IMG/VR virus record: IMGVR_UViG_3300025133_000292
Location: 1-38,516 of that record
Strand: one strand, 5' to 3'
From: a virus
DNA length: 38,516 nucleotides
Shown: piece by piece, positions 1 to 10,900 of the stretch
How the letters are laid out: the number at the start of each line of letters is the position of its first letter
Numbering within the stretch: the first letter of the stretch is position 1
Position numbers and translations under genes: made by a program
Notes under the pieces: generated by a model
The model's input: the letters and a program-made list of their open reading frames with translations, nothing else
Databases searched by the model: none
What the model was told of the DNA's origin: nothing

Positions 1-1
1 A

Positions 2-184
2 GATATGTACATTTTAAATAACATCGACAAGATTGTTAGAGGTGTAGCTAATCAGTATAGGAGTAAAGGAACAGAGAGCGTAATTAACGAGATTAAGAAC
101 CCATCGTTTACACAAGATAAACAAGAGGCTCCTCAAAAACAAACATCAACTCTGGACCTGTTAAGAAGACAAATTCTTGGTTAG
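2..184 (+). CDS. C-terminal end of an upstream virion gene (partial)
   Basis: An open frame runs in from the left edge and stops at TAG (182-184), 39 bases before the capsid gene. The visible 60 residues are polar and charged and end in TLDLLRRQILG. An ATG at 5-7 lies in frame, but nothing before it can be judged, so the gene most likely starts outside the window. Its place just before the major capsid gene would suit a portal, scaffold or maturation protein, but the fragment shows no domain that settles this. Confidence 0.6.
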   Translation, partial: DMYILNNIDKIVRGVANQYRSKGTESVINEIKNPSFTQDKQEAPQKQTSTLDLLRRQILG

Positions 185-223
185 GAAAAAAAAATTAATT
201 ATTTATTTTAAAAATATAAAAAC

Positions 224-1642
224 ATGGCTACAGTAAGTTTAGCAGCAGGAGGCGGTAACTTTTCAGTTACTCCATCTAACGCTGCAGTTGCCACTACAAA
301 CAATTATGTTAGTTCAGTCGATCTTGTTAAAAGAATGGATGGCGGAACTACCGATGCAGGGCAAGCTTTGCATTCTCGTGATGTAGATGAGCAGCTAATC
401 AAACGATATGGTGATCAAGGTATCACTGGATTAATGGAACTTTTAGGTTCTAAAAAAGAAACTTCATCTAAAACCTATGAGCATTACGAAGAAACTCTTC
501 TTCATAATTATTTTACTGCTGTAATGGGTTCTTCAGGTGATTTTACTATTGACACTGCTTATGACGATCAAGCAGATGATACTGGTAATACTGCTTTGCG
601 AGATGGTGATATTATTATGGGTGGATCAGGTGCTTTGTACTATGTTACAGCAGCAGATGCAGCACAACCAACTGACGATTTTACAATTAAAACGGTGTCT
701 GATGGTGTTTTAGGTACTGCTACTGCAGATACAAAATTCTGTATTGTAGGTAACGCTTGGGCAGAACAAACAGATCAACCAGGTGGTATTACGCCTCGTG
801 TTCACCAATACCAAAATAGTACACAAATTATCAAGGAATCGTTTATCGTTTCTGGTTCTGAAGCAACTAACGCAGTTTATGTGAAGGTTGACGGTGGTTA
901 CTTATGGTACTTAAAAGGTGAAGCTGATACTTACCAAAGATTCCAAGATTATGCTGAATTAGCAATGATTATTGGGTCTGCTGGTGATGGTACTTTAACT
1001 AGTGCAGATACAGACACAGGTTCAAGTACAGTAACTACTACAGAAGGTCTTTTACCTTTCATTGAAAATAAAGGACAGTCTATGGATTTAGGTTCTTCTG
1101 CGATTACAATGGCTGATTTTGACGCTGCTGTTAAGTCTTTAGATAAATATCGTGGTGCTAAGGAGATGGCTCTTTACGCTGGTATTAACTTGTCTTTAGA
1201 TATTGATGACTTATTAGCGTCTCAAGGAGCTTACGCTGCAGGTGGTGCTAACTATGGTACTTTTGCTAATAACAAAGATATTGCGTTAAACTTAGGTTTC
1301 AACTCGTTCTCTCGTGGTGGTTACACTTTCCACAAGAAAACTTACGACCTATTTAATCGTCCTGACTTGTTAGGTGGTACTGGCTTTAACTACAATGGTT
1401 ACGGAATGTGTATTCCTATGGATTCACAGAAAGATGCTAAGTCTGGTGAGAAAATCCCTTCGCTACGTATGAGATACAAAGCAGCTAACGGATACTCTCG
1501 TGAGATGGAGCACTGGTTAACAGGTTCTGCAGTTCTTAAAAATCCAACAAGTACAACTGATGAGTTACGTTGTAACTATCGTACTGAGCGTGGTTTTGAA
1601 GGATTTGCTCCTAACCGTTTCTTATTGTTCAAGAAATCATAA
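224..1642 (+). CDS. Major capsid protein (probable)
   Basis: A 472-aa protein without signal peptide or membrane segment. I infer the capsid shell subunit from its length, its alanine/glycine/threonine-rich composition, its place at the head of the structural block, and the small head protein behind it. The N-terminal 35 residues are low in charge. A charged stretch around residues 50-95 (LIKRYGDQGI through YEHYEETLLHNYF) would suit an N-arm or E-loop of an HK97-type fold. A threonine/aspartate-rich part near residues 105-180 looks like a surface insertion domain. The leader is A/T-rich (ATAAAAAC before ATG) without a Shine-Dalgarno site, as usual in Bacteroidota. Fold assignment by eye is uncertain; the capsid role itself is fairly safe from context. 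Confidence 0.75.
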   Translation: MATVSLAAGGGNFSVTPSNAAVATTNNYVSSVDLVKRMDGGTTDAGQALHSRDVDEQLIKRYGDQGITGLMELLGSKKETSSKTYEHYEETLLHNYFTAVMGSSGDFTIDTAYDDQADDTGNTALRDGDIIMGGSGALYYVTAADAAQPTDDFTIKTVSDGVLGTATADTKFCIVGNAWAEQTDQPGGITPRVHQYQNSTQIIKESFIVSGSEATNAVYVKVDGGYLWYLKGEADTYQRFQDYAELAMIIGSAGDGTLTSADTDTGSSTVTTTEGLLPFIENKGQSMDLGSSAITMADFDAAVKSLDKYRGAKEMALYAGINLSLDIDDLLASQGAYAAGGANYGTFANNKDIALNLGFNSFSRGGYTFHKKTYDLFNRPDLLGGTGFNYNGYGMCIPMDSQKDAKSGEKIPSLRMRYKAANGYSREMEHWLTGSAVLKNPTSTTDELRCNYRTERGFEGFAPNRFLLFKKS

Positions 1643-1669
1643 TTATTAACTTTTTAAACAATTAAGAAA

Positions 1670-1960
1670 ATGGCGAAATTTATTAGATTTAAGGATGCTG
1701 CTGCTGATCAGCACGCTTATACAGTTGACAATATAAAAGGTGCTTACATTACTGCTGCAACTACTGTTGTGTTTTACGTATCACCTATTGATATTGCTGA
1801 CAACTCTAGCTCTAATGTAACTCTTACTGTTACCTCTGGTAAAGCTCAAGAGGTTTTGGATGAAATCCTAAAAGCTGCAGTTAAAATTGATACTGCTGTG
1901 TATGAGGTTAGTGCTTCTCACGCAGACATTTCTACAGTAGCATTTACTGAAGGAGCTTAA
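1670..1960 (+). CDS. Small head protein, decoration or head-fibre type (putative)
   Basis: A 96-aa protein 27 bases after the capsid gene and before a terminator, so the two probably share a transcript. It begins MAKFIRFKDAA and continues with alternating hydrophobic/polar strands (AYTVDNIKGAYI, TTVVFYVSPIDI, VTLTVTSGKA) and a short helix (AQEVLDEILKAAV), suggesting a compact beta-rich domain. Short proteins of this pattern, with a V-x-x-DNI segment, occur beside capsid genes in Bacteroidota phages. A decoration or accessory head role is inferred from position; no catalytic motif is visible. Confidence 0.5.
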   Translation: MAKFIRFKDAAADQHAYTVDNIKGAYITAATTVVFYVSPIDIADNSSSNVTLTVTSGKAQEVLDEILKAAVKIDTAVYEVSASHADISTVAFTEGA

Positions 1961-1985
1961 TAGGAAACTATTAATTATATTTATT

Positions 1986-2009
1986 GGAGGGGAGCAATCC
2001 CCTCCTTTT
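1986..2009 (+). terminator. Rho-independent terminator after the capsid pair
   Basis: GGAGGGG (1986-1992) pairs perfectly with CCCCTCC (1999-2005) around the loop AGCAAT and is followed by TTTT. It lies 26 bases after the stop of the 96-aa gene and would separate abundant capsid mRNA from the genes downstream. Confidence 0.85.
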
Positions 2010-2041
2010 ACCAAACTTTAAGTTAATTTTAGAAATTTATT

Positions 2042-2923
2042 ATGACAACAAAAACAAACACTCGTAAGGCGGTTACACCTCCTACGAATACTAAGGTCGA
2101 AGCTAAAGCTCCCGTAGTAGAAAAAAAATTCACTCCTCAATTTACAAACAAACAAAAAGAGTATAAACCTTCTGTTTATCATTTAGTTTCTAAAGCTAAA
2201 AAGAAAAATGGAATGCCTCAATACCCTGTAGTTTCTTTGCTAAAGGCTGAGGATATTATATTTGACCCTGAAACTGGGCAGAATAGAAAGATTAGATATG
2301 TCCCTGGAGAAGCATCTATATTTGTAGATGACCACCCAGAAACTGCAAAAATGAGAGAGCCTATTGCTTTTACTAACGGTTTTATTTTTGTAGATCACAC
2401 AAACCCTACCCTTAAAAAGTATTTAGATACGTGTAACGCTAACGGAAGTAATCCACATAGGATTAAGTCTAAGTCTATAATGTTCACTATTAAAGACGAT
2501 GAGAAGAACGCACAGGACAGAATAGCTCAGGTGGCTGATGTTATGGACGCTGTACAAAGTGCTCTTAAAATGCCTTTAAATGAGCTTGTGGGGTATGCTA
2601 AGGTGTTAGGTGTTAGTACCAACAAGAGTGTTGACGAGATTCGCTGGGACATGAAGGTTGAGGCAGAGAAGAATCCTACAGCTTTCTTAGCAGGTATGAA
2701 CGATCCTCGTACAGAAATGAAGCAACTATTATTGATGGCTCAAGAATCAGGTATCATATCTATGAAGAAGACAGGAGTAACGTGGGTATCTTCAGGTAAT
2801 ACTATCTGTGTTCCTGCAATCGGGGTAAAACCTATCGAAAGAATGGTAGATTTTTGCTCTGAAGGCGAGGGAGAACAGATATATGCTGAGATAGAGCGAA
2901 GACTCCAATCCCTTAATGGATAA
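2042..2923 (+). CDS. Virion-associated protein of unknown role
   Basis: A 293-aa soluble protein. The first 40 residues are a basic, lysine/threonine/proline-rich tail (TTKTNTRKAVTPP) that looks disordered. A mixed core follows, with segments FTNGFIFVDHTNPTLKKYLD (about residues 108-127) and helical NELVGYAKVLGVSTNKSVDEI (about 180-200). The C-terminal 60 residues form a further small domain (TGVTWVSSGNTICVPAIG). No enzyme motif is seen. It is framed by a terminator on each side, so it is a single-gene unit. By analogy with phages where a protein of this size follows the capsid gene it may be a head-associated or connector protein, but I do not recognise the family securely. Confidence 0.5.
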   Translation: MTTKTNTRKAVTPPTNTKVEAKAPVVEKKFTPQFTNKQKEYKPSVYHLVSKAKKKNGMPQYPVVSLLKAEDIIFDPETGQNRKIRYVPGEASIFVDDHPETAKMREPIAFTNGFIFVDHTNPTLKKYLDTCNANGSNPHRIKSKSIMFTIKDDEKNAQDRIAQVADVMDAVQSALKMPLNELVGYAKVLGVSTNKSVDEIRWDMKVEAEKNPTAFLAGMNDPRTEMKQLLLMAQESGIISMKKTGVTWVSSGNTICVPAIGVKPIERMVDFCSEGEGEQIYAEIERRLQSLNG

Positions 2924-2947
2924 TGATATAATACAATATATTTAATT

Positions 2948-2975
2948 AAAGGGGGCTTTATGCCCTCTTTTTTTT
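2948..2975 (+). terminator. Rho-independent terminator after the 293-aa gene
   Basis: AAAGGGGGC (2948-2956) pairs with GCCCTCTTT (2962-2970) through nine pairs including one G-T, with the loop TTTAT, and runs into an eight-T tract (2968-2975). Confidence 0.87.
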
Positions 2976-2990
2976 ATTATACCGATTTAT

Positions 2991-3003
2991 TTTGTATTTT
3001 TGC
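2991..3003 (+). promoter_or_regulatory. Promoter box of Bacteroidota type before the connector genes
   Basis: TATTTTTG at 2995-3002 matches the Bacteroidota -7 consensus TAnnTTTG. It lies between the terminator and the next start codon at 3025, which allows a leader of roughly 15 bases. No clear -33 TTG partner is present, so strength cannot be judged. The wider string TTTGTATTTTTGC resembles TTTGTATCTTTCC on the minus strand just before the start at 28883. Confidence 0.5.
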
Positions 3004-3024
3004 TATTGAATAAATATTAAGATA

Positions 3025-3750
3025 ATGACGATTAACGAAGTATACAAGTTAGTACAAATCTTTGCTAATAAGGAACAGAGAGGTTTTATAACTCCTTCAG
3101 ATTTTAATTTACTCGCACAACAAGCTGAGTTAGAGTTATACAATAAAAGGTTAGATATAGTTAAAGAGAAGTCTCAACCTAAGAAGGTTGCAGGATATTA
3201 CGCAAAAGGATTAGCCCCTGAAATAGCAGAGCAAGATTTAATACATTTTTCAAGAATAGAGGAGATAACCCTTAGTAATTCTAACGACCCTTCTTACGGA
3301 ACTTATACTGATAAGACAATGGACTATATATCTCACATCACCATAAAAAGCGATGAAGAACACAACCTTAGTACTAACGTACCTGTAGATATAGTTACTC
3401 CTGATACTGTTAATCAAATCCTTAGAAGTAGCTTAGTTAAGCCTAGTATGTCGTATCCTATAGCTTTAATTAGTGGAGCTTCATCAGGAGGTAAAAGGAT
3501 AATTTTATTTCCAGAGACTATAAGCAGGTGCGTTGTGTATTATTACAGGTATCAGAATAAACCAGAGTGGTCTTATGTTTCTGTATCTGGAAAGCCTGTA
3601 TATAATCACAGCACTTCATCTCAATTCACTCTAAGTGCAAGATGTCATGGGGAGCTAGTCGTTAAAATATTAGAATACTTAGGGGTTAATCTTAGGGAGG
3701 CAGACGTAGTACAATACGCTTCAGGTAAAGAAATACAACAAGATAATTAA
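3025..3750 (+). CDS. Head-tail connector or ring protein (putative)
   Basis: A 241-aa protein starting MTINEVYKLVQIFANKEQRG. The N-terminus forms helices with the phrase GFITPSDFNLLAQQAELELYNKR, a pattern I know from conserved structural proteins of crAss-like and other Bacteroidota podoviruses lying between capsid and tail hub. The middle is beta-rich (residues 70-200). The C-terminus returns to helix (HGELVVKILEYLGVNLREADVVQY). The stop lies two bases before the next ATG, so the two connector genes are probably translated together. The adaptor/ring role is inferred from family pattern and order; direct proof is absent. Confidence 0.55.
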   Translation: MTINEVYKLVQIFANKEQRGFITPSDFNLLAQQAELELYNKRLDIVKEKSQPKKVAGYYAKGLAPEIAEQDLIHFSRIEEITLSNSNDPSYGTYTDKTMDYISHITIKSDEEHNLSTNVPVDIVTPDTVNQILRSSLVKPSMSYPIALISGASSGGKRIILFPETISRCVVYYYRYQNKPEWSYVSVSGKPVYNHSTSSQFTLSARCHGELVVKILEYLGVNLREADVVQYASGKEIQQDN

Positions 3751-3752
3751 TT

Positions 3753-4991
3753 ATGGCAGGAATAGATTATACAAGTATAGACGAAATAGTTAATGACTTT
3801 CAATTATTGATGGATGATACTTCTTACGATAAGGAGGCTAAGATTCACCAATTAAGATTGTTAGCGTTACAAGGATTAAGAGAGTTGAAATTTGATACTG
3901 AGCAAGAAGTTAAAACAACTACACTCAACGTTATTGACTACCCCTCGGCGGCAGGTCATCTGGCAGTTCCAATTCCAGATGATTACGTTAAAGCATTAAG
4001 AATTGGATTCAAAGGTGCTGACGGAAATTTTCACCCACTCTCCTCTAATCCTAACTTAAGTCTAGATCCTAACGTGTCACCTCAAGTTAACGATGATTCT
4101 TTAAACGAAAATAACCCTTATTACCACGCAGACCTAGGAAAGAAGTATGGACAAGGCGGGGGAAATAATGATTTAGGATACTATAGAATAAATAGAAATG
4201 ACGGGAGGATTTGTTTTTCCTCGAACCTAGCTGGCAAGAGAATCTTTATGGAGTATATCTCTGATGGTATTACTGAGGTGCAGGGTCAAGACCACGTTAT
4301 AAGATTGGCATTTATGAATGGGAGTTCTGTCAAAGTGGGTGGGTCAAATAAACAAACTAAACTCATCATTCCTAATCCTGTTTATTCAAACAATACTTTA
4401 GAATTTACATTTAAATCAATAGGAGAGTTGGGGGCAGAAATTAAGGGAACTAACTTATTGAAAGCCGCAACGTATATTCCAGTGACAATCCAGACAAATG
4501 ACATTAATAGTACAGACAGCCAGATTGCAGAGGCGTTTTCTACCTTGATAAACGAGGGGCACCCCCAACATAGGGTACCCCCTTATAGTGAGTACCTTAA
4601 AGCTTCTCAGTCGGGCGAATTTGTTACTTTAACTTACTCTAATCCAGTCTTTATCCCAGTAAAAGAAAATAGTACTGAAGCTTTAGAGGCTAACTATGAT
4701 GGGTCACAGACTGAAGGTGCAAAACCTTTAGCCGCTGCGATAGAACTTGTTCAGTTAGGGGTTACAGGCTCAAAGCCAAGCGTACACAAGTTTTGCGAGG
4801 AAGCTTTGCGATGTTATGTATACTACAAGTACATCCAAAGAAAGAGGGGAGTTCCTGCTAACGAGAAGAAAATGGCTAAAAGAGCTTATTACAATGAGAA
4901 AAGATTAGCTAGAGCTAGAATGATGAATTTCAGTAAAGAAACTGCTATGCAGACTTCTAGAAAATCTTTTAAACAATCTCCAAAGTTTTAA
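3753..4991 (+). CDS. Tail adaptor/ring protein (putative)
   Basis: A 412-aa protein. The helical N-terminus (residues 8-50, SIDEIVNDFQLLMDD, HQLRLLALQGLRELKFD) is followed by TTTLNVIDYP and PIPDDYVKALRIGF. This series of an N-terminal helical part, a short beta segment and a P-D-D-Y/F-V signature is typical of a conserved structural protein of Bacteroidota podoviruses thought to sit at the portal-tail junction. A beta-rich insertion spans about residues 180-330. The C-terminal 60 residues are helical and strongly basic (YKYIQRKRGVPANEKKMAKRAYYNEKR is the character, positions about 355-400). It is six bases from the tail hub gene. The precise ring position is not determinable here. Confidence 0.6.
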   Translation: MAGIDYTSIDEIVNDFQLLMDDTSYDKEAKIHQLRLLALQGLRELKFDTEQEVKTTTLNVIDYPSAAGHLAVPIPDDYVKALRIGFKGADGNFHPLSSNPNLSLDPNVSPQVNDDSLNENNPYYHADLGKKYGQGGGNNDLGYYRINRNDGRICFSSNLAGKRIFMEYISDGITEVQGQDHVIRLAFMNGSSVKVGGSNKQTKLIIPNPVYSNNTLEFTFKSIGELGAEIKGTNLLKAATYIPVTIQTNDINSTDSQIAEAFSTLINEGHPQHRVPPYSEYLKASQSGEFVTLTYSNPVFIPVKENSTEALEANYDGSQTEGAKPLAAAIELVQLGVTGSKPSVHKFCEEALRCYVYYKYIQRKRGVPANEKKMAKRAYYNEKRLARARMMNFSKETAMQTSRKSFKQSPKF

Positions 4992-4997
4992 TAAAGA

Positions 4998-7900
4998 ATG
5001 GCACAAGATAAGAGAGTATTTACGGGTGGTATGGATAAAGATTCTGATCCACGACTTATTAAGAATGGTGATTATAGACACGCAGAGAACATTAGAAATG
5101 TAGCGTCATCTGACGGTACTTCTGGTTCTGTAGAAAACATTGAGTCAACTCAAGTTGTTCCTTTTAAGTTTATAAATGAAACTGTTGATCAGATTATTGA
5201 AATAGATGAGAACGGGTTTATAGAGGAGCATCCTCCGCAAGCAACACAATACTCTCAAGATATTTTTATTACGGTTAATAAACTAGAAGTAGGAGGAGAA
5301 GCTCAATTTACAATGTTTAACGTAAACGAGTCTAATCAGAGGGTTCCTCTGGGTCATGCTTATAGTCAAATTGAAGTCTTTAGTTCGTGGGATAATGTAG
5401 GCAATTCAATTCAGAACGAGAATACCTTTGAGATTATATATAATCTATTTAATAGCGTTGATGGGACGCTAAGTAAGAATATCCCTATTGTTGACAGGAC
5501 ATCTGGAGAATACACAACAGCATCCTCTAGTGTTGATTTCACCTTAAACACCCCTGTGGCTGCTGGAACAACGATTAAAATAACAATTACAGCAGATAAT
5601 CCAGGAATAGACTTTATCTTAGACTTTAGTTCGAAGTACTCTGGGGGGGTATTCTGGAGTTCTACAGTGGATGAGTACCCACCGTATGGGAGACTGTGGA
5701 TAGAAGGGCAAGGCAATGTGACATTAGGGTCAACAGTTTCATTTGAAGGGGTAGGAGAGGATAATGCTATTACTACTACAGACGGTAGCCCTGTGGGTGT
5801 TACTCCTACTGATGGTACTCAGGATCTAACTCAGTGGACACTTGAGTTTAACGGGGCAGAGCCAACAACGCCTCAAGACCCTACTAATGATAAATTAAGT
5901 TTATTTACCTGGACTGAACTTACAGGTGGGGGATTTGCAGTAGAACCATTCTTTGAGTTTGGTGAAAACTTATTTAATGTAGGTGACGATTTTGAATTTT
6001 CTTCTGCACAGACTAGTTTATCGACAGCCTTAGTAGATCACTTTACTAACTTTGATTCTGAAATTTTATCTCCAGGAGTTGGTGCTCCCCTTAAAACTAC
6101 TGTAACTACTCAAGGAGGAAATTTTATGACAGGATTTCCTTCTGGAACTAAGCTTAACGGTGAGTCTGTGAGTGTTTTCAATAATTCAGCTAACGCTAGT
6201 ACTGACGATTTTTATCTACTAAATAATTATCACTCAAACGATTCTTTAGGGAATTTTGTTGACTACTCTAATACTGTAGACATTCAAGATAATATTATAA
6301 CCGTTGAGGTTGGGGGTTCAATGTCCTTTGTGGGGGATGGAGATATAGTCCAACAATTTCCTGCCTCTATAAAAACTGATAGAGCCTATCTAATAACCGC
6401 AAATATATCAACCTATTCTTGGGCTAAAAATAATCCTTTTTACTTTAAGGTCGGAAATAATTTAAGTCCTGCTATAACAACAACAGATTCTGATTTTCAA
6501 TGGTTAATACCAGCAAGTGATATACCTCTTTGGCAAAACAATTTCCAGCTTATATGCGGGGATCCTGCATCCAGTGCTCCATCTCACGAGAATATACCTG
6601 TTGAGGGGGATAAACTAGTGATGGAGAACTTAACCATCTCAGAGCTTAAAGCTCCTGTTTCTAGTCTTATAGTAACTATTAGGGCAGTTAATCACTTCAA
6701 CCTATGCTTTGATGTGAGTGCAGAAAGCGTGAAAGATAAGCTAGATGCTGGAAGTCAAATAAGCTTAGTACAACAGAATTTTGTTTCTGGGGTAAAAGCC
6801 ACTCTTATATCTGAAATTCAATCTGGGGCAACATACGATAACCTGTCAGATGATAATGAAAACTTACAAGATAATATAAACGGTCTTGAAAATGATCTTG
6901 CAGCTTTACAAGATAAGCTAACCCTAATGCAGAATAGCTACAACTCTGACATAGCTCAACTAGAGGAGGCTGTAGATATGGACGCAGCAAATTCGTTAGC
7001 GATTTCAGACTCTATAAACTCCTCCAAGGATGACTTAAACACTCAGTTGAGTAACGTAAATAACCACATTGCTACTATACTTGAGAATTTACTATCTGGG
7101 CAAAGTGAGAATACTGCTGGAGAAGTTGCAGCAATGCAAGAGGAAATTAATAACCTACAAGATCAATTAGATGAAGCTCTCGCTGCTGCCTCTAATGCAG
7201 AGGCTGACTTTCAAGCTGCCCAAGAAGAGTATACGGAAGCAACTACTCAGGCTGCTGCTGATGCTGCACAGGACTTGTTAGATGCTTCTGAAGAAGCTCT
7301 GGCTTCCGAAGAAGCTGCTGTCCAGGAAGTACAAGATCAATTAGACGATTTACACGCTGCTATCTATGAGGCTGTTACTGGTGTAGACGCATCGTATGGA
7401 GTGGAGGGAGATGGTCTTACGTCTGTGAATAACTTAATTTCTGCTTGGGATACTTTGTCTAGTACTAGTAGCGGTATAGAGGATAAGGTTCAAGAGATGA
7501 TTGACAGCTTAAATCAGGCTTTCGCTTTTACTACCACTAGCGAGTTAGGAACTACTTTAGAGACTCAGTTAGATTCACTACAGAATATAGTTAGCAATGT
7601 TATAACCTTAAAGAATAACCTTGCTGACAACCCTACGTTCACAACTATGAGCGATTTTTGGACTCACGTACATGGTATTGGTGATTTTACTACAGATATA
7701 TCAAACGAAATTAATGCTATCAATGAGGCTACAACAGCTTATGCAAACGGGACTAGTGACTTATCCCCTATAGATATAGCATCCCTTTGGACGGTAGCGA
7801 CAAACAATGTTCAATCGTCTTACACAGATCTTATTAATAGCATCACTGCTTTAAAGGCTGAGGCTGAAGCTGCTTTTAACAACCAAAATACTGCTACAAC

Positions 7901-10900
7901 CCAAGAGCAGGTTGATCTAATAGCCGAACAATTAGCTGTAGCCCAAGCACTAGTTGAAGGGTTGGAGTCTCAGATAGCTGCTGGTGGTGAGGTGGCTATT
8001 GGAAATAATCTTGCTGGTGGTGTGGTGGCTGATATAGATTCCGCTAATGATCAGTTTTACGTAATCCCTTCCTCGTATGGGTATCTACACCCTGATGGCA
8101 CACATTATGGCGGTGACCATTTCCCACGAGTTGTTTGGGGGGGTGCAGATGTAGATAACGTAGAAGGGGGTACTTCAACCACAGGGGGTCAAGAATTAAC
8201 TCAGAAAATTGTCGATAGCTATGCCCAGCAAAATGATGGTGTTGAATCTGCAGCAGAGTTTTGTAATAACTACGAGGGTGGCGGTTATACCGACTGGTTT
8301 TTACCCTCTAGGACTGAATTAAAAAACATTTTTGAGAATAAAGCGTCTTTAACATCAGATAATGTTGAGTTTACTTTTATTTCACCAGCTACAGCTCCAA
8401 AAGGTACTAAATTCTGGACATCTTCCTCGCATACTAATCGAAGTTATGCTTACTTAGTTTACTCTGAAGATGCGAGTATTGTGCCTGAGGCAAAAGCAAC
8501 TATACGTAACGTTCTCCCAGTAAGGGTTGATACTATAAGTGCTTATACTAATGATGTTTTGCAAACTCAACTAGAAGATGCTCAAGCTGAGGTTGCATCT
8601 TTACAAGAAGAGTATGATAACTCTGTTGCGAACTTAGGGGATGACGGAGTCACTCAAGCTGATGTGGATGCCGTACAAGCATTATTAGACGCTGCAAACG
8701 CTTTAAATGCAGAGTTACAGGCAGATTTAGCTACAGCAGAAGCCAACGTAGGTGATGGTACTACTCAAGCAGATGTAGATGCTGCACAAGACTTATTAGA
8801 TGCTTCAGATATTACTATTGAAAATTTAGAAACTGAATTAGAAACAGCTTTAGCAAATCAGGAAGATGGTGTATCTCAAGCAGATGTAGATGCTGCTTAT
8901 GCAGATGGTGCTGCTTCAGTAACACCAGAAGATGGTATTACACAAGCTGATGTAGACGCTATACAAGCCTTGTTAGATGCTGCGAATGCTGCTGAATCCA
9001 ACGCTGGAGAGCAAGCGGTTCTTGCTGCCTCATCGGTAGAACTTCCTAACTATATTGGTAACGGTAACTTTAATGATAACAACCCTAATGGGTGGACTCT
9101 GGGTAGTAGTTGGAGTGTTGTTGACGAGAGATTAAAATGCAGTGGAACGAGTAATAGTCATACTCTTTATAGATCATCTTCAATCGACACCAATATAACG
9201 ACAACAGGAAATTACATATTTTCCTACAAAATATCAGGTGATACTACAGGGGCAAACCTACTAGTTAACTTACGTTTTGTAGATAGCGCCATTGAAATTT
9301 ATCAAAGTACTCACTTTGATACAACGAGGGATAGAACAGTCACAGAGATTGTTAATATAACGGAGATTCCTGAGGGTAATGGTGAGTTTTATATTCAAAT
9401 TAATCCTTATATACAAAACGGAAACTATTGGAACGGTACTATAGATGATATTTCATTATATAAGGTTCCTGATGACGCTGTTATTTCAGACCACGCTATA
9501 CAGCAAGCAATAGGTGGGGTATCTCTTCTGTTGTGGGATTTTAGTAATGTTGTTTCACAAGAAGGTGCAACCTTTACACAGGCTGATGTAGACGCTGCAG
9601 CCTGGGCAGGTTATTATATGGGTCTTGAAACAGGAACAGTTGCAGTTACGGAAAATCAAGAGTCAAGCTACTTAAACTACCTGCTTAGATTATTAGAAAA
9701 GATAAATACTAAATATACTGAAACTCCGACACATTACTCTCAGTGGGCTTACGATCAGGCAAGTAATTATACTATTGATTCGGCAAAAGAAGCTATTGAT
9801 GATGCAATCCAAGCCCTTATTGCTGATGGAACTTCTTTAGGTGATCTTAACAGTGAGTTAAGTTATGAGATTAGCATCCAAGAGTTTACAATAAATAATC
9901 TTAACAACACAATAGCTAATCTTAACGCTAAAAACGAACAACTTGAAATAAACTTATTAGCCTTTATGGGGGCGATAAGTGAGTTGTCTGGGTTTGTTGA
10001 TGATTTTTCTACAGGCTCAATCCAATCCGTTTTAGACGATTTGGAGTTAAACACCATTGCAACCTCTTCTTATGTAAATAGCTTCACAGAAACCTATAAC
10101 AATAACGCCTCAGAGGTTGAGACTCTTATAGATGTTTTAAAAGGAAAGCTGCAGGGTATTATAAATAATAATACGTCCTTTGAGACCGCAAAAGAAACTT
10201 ATAGGTTTGTGGTATTTGGCGAGTGGGATGATAACCTTAATATAGGTGAAAGCTTTGTACATGGAGGGCTTTTAGCTGCTTTTGGTGGCGGTAGTGCTAT
10301 GGGGGCTAGTTTATATATGCGAAACCCAGAAATTGAAGGTTATGCGTCTGAACATATGCAGGTTATAGAGTTATTAAATCCCGACTTAACTAGCGGATCT
10401 AGTCTAACTAACTGGTTACTTGTATCCTGTAATGAATTTTCTGAAGCACCGTTTATGGCAATAGGTCAGGAAGATGCTCACGAGACAATAACTACAGATA
10501 TTGACGCTGATTTGTCGGAGTTTACTCAATCCCACCTTTACCATAATCATTCTCATTATAAGATACTTCCAAATCCTGACGGGGAAGATATAGTGTTAAG
10601 GCTTACGATTAAAAACTTTGATAAATCCTCAGGGTTTCCTGGAGAGGCTATTAGTGAAGAGTTAAACTTAGTGGATATTGAAAATACTGATATAACTCAT
10701 GGGCTTGTGTTCGAGGTTTCTATTATTAGTGGACCTAAATCTAACAAGTGGGAGTTTACTATTGAATCTAAAGCCTACCTTCCCTACCCTGGTTACGGAC
10801 TTAATTTTGATGTCCTTCAAGGTAGAGCTACTCAATGGAACCTACTAGATGTCCCTGCAGTAGAAGCACCTGTTGTTACTCTTGGTGATGAAATACTTAG

